Positions 62,663-64,000 of a stretch of 64,000 bases of DNA are shown one piece after another; within the stretch, counting starts at the first letter, position 1; every line of letters starts with the position of its first letter. Position numbers and translations under genes: made by a program. The notes below the pieces were generated by a model that did no database searches, was not told where the DNA came from, and saw nothing but the letters and a program-made list of their open reading frames with translations. Origin of the DNA: Fibrobacterota bacterium (lineage in GTDB: Bacteria > Fibrobacterota > Chitinivibrionia > Chitinivibrionales > Chitinispirillaceae); NCBI GenBank assembly GCA_023436145.1, contig JAEZKP010000024.1:1-64000 (forward strand), written 5' to 3'.

Positions 62663-62708
62663 CTTTTAGGCGACATGTGTCGAGGAATCTTACATCTTTT
62701 AGCCGACA
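62663..62708. repeat. Two direct repeats in the PEP-CTERM upstream region
   Basis: CTTTTAGGCGACA (62663-62675) and CTTTTAGCCGACA (62696-62708) are 33 bp apart with one mismatch. They could be regulator sites for the PEP-CTERM gene 140 bp away, or the repeated end of a lost IS21-like element. No gene lies in the 62523-62849 gap. Confidence 0.5.
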
Positions 62709-62849
62709 GCCACAAATTTTTGAAATATTTCAAATATATTACTTTTGGATACGATACCCAGGCAATGAGAGATTCATAAAGGGACGGCCTATGTTATTCC
62801 GCATTAAAAACCATCCATAAAAAATTGTCACTCCCCCTCTTTTTTGCGC

Positions 62850-64000
62850 CTAAATCTTTAAAACCAAATCTCTTATAGCAAATGCCAGTTCGATCAGCCT
62901 TTGGTAATCTATAATATCCGGATTATCTTTTGGAGTATGTGTAATTGTCTGAGTTTCCATGTTATCCAAAAACCATTGAGATGTAACCGCTATTGCAGGT
63001 CTGCCATACTGAACAAAGATACTATGGTCACCCTGTGGCCACTGGATGCCTTCTTTTATTTGAGGGTACCTACAAATGATTTCCAATGCCTTGTTTTTCA
63101 AATCTTCTGGCAGATCGAAAAACGAAAAAGCAGATCCTCCTTCTTTATAACCTGCTCCATCAATATTAATATTACAAATGATATTATTCATTGTATCTTT
63201 GTTAATTTCCAGATACTTCATCTGTCCTGAAACGGCATAATAATCTTCGCCGTTAAGTGCAACCAGTTCGATTTGATACGGACCAGTATAATCTTTAAGA
63301 AGATCAGCCAACAGCAGTAAAACTGTTACACCTGTTCCGTTGTCAATCGCTCCAGGTGAACCTTTTTTCGCATCGATATGAGCAGTTATGAGAATTCGAT
63401 CAGCACCCTGGCATCCTTTTTTTCCAATAACATTAAAGCCATTTCCTGAGATTCGTTTTGAATTTGATTGGAGATAAACATCTTTTCCAATAAACGGGAT
63501 TAATTTTGCACCCTCTTCTTCAGTCAAATACACTGAGGGGATATCAAAATCTCCATCTTCAATGAGCGGAAACGGATAAACTCCTCCCGCCAGAGCCGGA
63601 TTTCTTCCGGTTGCACAGATTATCGCTAAGTTTCCGCTCTTTTCCAGTAAAGAAATCACTCTTCGATGTTCTTGCGGGTTATAGAACACAAAGTTCTTTG
63701 GCATAAGCTGTTCTTTTGCAATTTCACCATTGAGTAGTAGAATTTTATCCCTGCAATCTAGTTTTTCAAGCTGATCTGCAGTGGATGCATGCACAAGTTC
63801 AGCTTTCACAGTACATCCTAATGAATAAGGACTAACAAATACATCAAAATCTTCTCCATCGGCATTAAGTGTTGCGCCACCATTAATCCAGTCTATAGCT
63901 TCAAATTCCTGCTTTTCAGCTCTCCATCCTGAAAGAATCAATTCATTTTCAAAAAAGGTAGTTGCTTCTCTGTTACCTTCACTGCCAACACAGCGTTCTT
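62850..64000 (-). CDS. M28-family zinc aminopeptidase, 5' end beyond the window
   Basis: The open frame continues to the window edge: upstream of 63941 it still reads RCVGSEGNREATTFFENEL, the usual start region of M28 peptidases, so the TTG at 63941 is not the true start. The peptidase domain shows ITAHIDAKKGSPGAIDNGTGV (zinc ligands H and D), ALNGEDYYAVSGQM, and the final His in THTPKDNPD. A PA-like insert lies between residues 30 and 170 of the visible part. No signal peptide is visible because the start is cut off. Confidence 0.88.
   Translation of the reverse strand, partial: ERCVGSEGNREATTFFENELILSGWRAEKQEFEAIDWINGGATLNADGEDFDVFVSPYSLGCTVKAELVHASTADQLEKLDCRDKILLLNGEIAKEQLMPKNFVFYNPQEHRRVISLLEKSGNLAIICATGRNPALAGGVYPFPLIEDGDFDIPSVYLTEEEGAKLIPFIGKDVYLQSNSKRISGNGFNVIGKKGCQGADRILITAHIDAKKGSPGAIDNGTGVTVLLLLADLLKDYTGPYQIELVALNGEDYYAVSGQMKYLEINKDTMNNIICNINIDGAGYKEGGSAFSFFDLPEDLKNKALEIICRYPQIKEGIQWPQGDHSIFVQYGRPAIAVTSQWFLDNMETQTITHTPKDNPDIIDYQRLIELAFAIRDLVLKI

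Noticed and set aside
1..64000. tRNA, rRNA, riboswitch and replication-origin signals
   Set aside because: Scanning by eye found no cloverleaf with a GGTTCGAATCC-type arm, no rRNA core motifs, no known riboswitch core and no DnaA-box cluster; weak RNA genes could still be missed without a covariance search.

Overview
The window looks like a piece of a Fibrobacterota chromosome, most likely from the Chitinivibrionia/Chitinispirillales side of the phylum; this is inferred from gene content only. Supporting signs are a TIGR02147-type regulator translationally coupled to a DUF2341/LamG lipoprotein, several secreted plant-polymer-active proteins (GH43, GH8, CotH/LTD), two of which carry recognisable Por-secretion-like C-terminal tails, a PEP-CTERM protein, and moderate-to-low GC. 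No rRNA, tRNA or CRISPR array was seen.

Layout. 1-2195: right part of an IS21-family element (istA with a missing N-terminus, istB, terminal repeats). 2.3-12.8 kb: an exported protein of unknown function, a PAS sensor without a kinase domain plus a single-domain response regulator, and housekeeping genes (PPi-dependent phosphofructokinase, metG, hisC, family II pyrophosphatase, acyltransferase). 13-14.3 kb: a secreted GH43-like protein on the minus strand.

14.8-25 kb is the most interesting region. It is a type VI secretion cargo module: DUF6484, DUF2169, a catalytically dead ketosynthase-like protein, a DUF4150 PAAR-like spike and a 453-aa effector with an Ig-like N-terminus and an archaemetzincin-like zinc protease C-terminus. 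Behind it lies an array of duplicated cassettes: two exported small proteins (called ImmA and ImmB here, putative immunity proteins), their decayed copies, and two orphan 3' pieces of the effector that share the same upstream breakpoint and spacer. A TIGR02270 protein closes the module. No core T6SS gene (Hcp, VgrG, sheath, ClpV) is in the window, so the machine must be encoded elsewhere.

25-40.4 kb: a PKD lipoprotein with a small partner, GAPDH, a nuclease-helicase fusion, small membrane and secreted proteins, a beta-helix protein behind a perfect 22-bp palindrome, DUF504, a YugP-like membrane protease and the TIGR02147/lipoprotein pair. 40.5-45.5 kb: a GH8 glycanase and a large CotH-type protein. 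45.8-52.6 kb: a signalling block with a REC-kinase, a response regulator, an ErcA-like iron alcohol dehydrogenase and a large overlapping PAS/GAF hybrid kinase. 52.9-61.6 kb: a defence island made of a DUF488 pair and a complete type I Wadjet system (jetABCD), which is expected to cleave invading plasmids. 61.9-64 kb: a PEP-CTERM protein with an intrinsic terminator and an M28 aminopeptidase running off the right edge.
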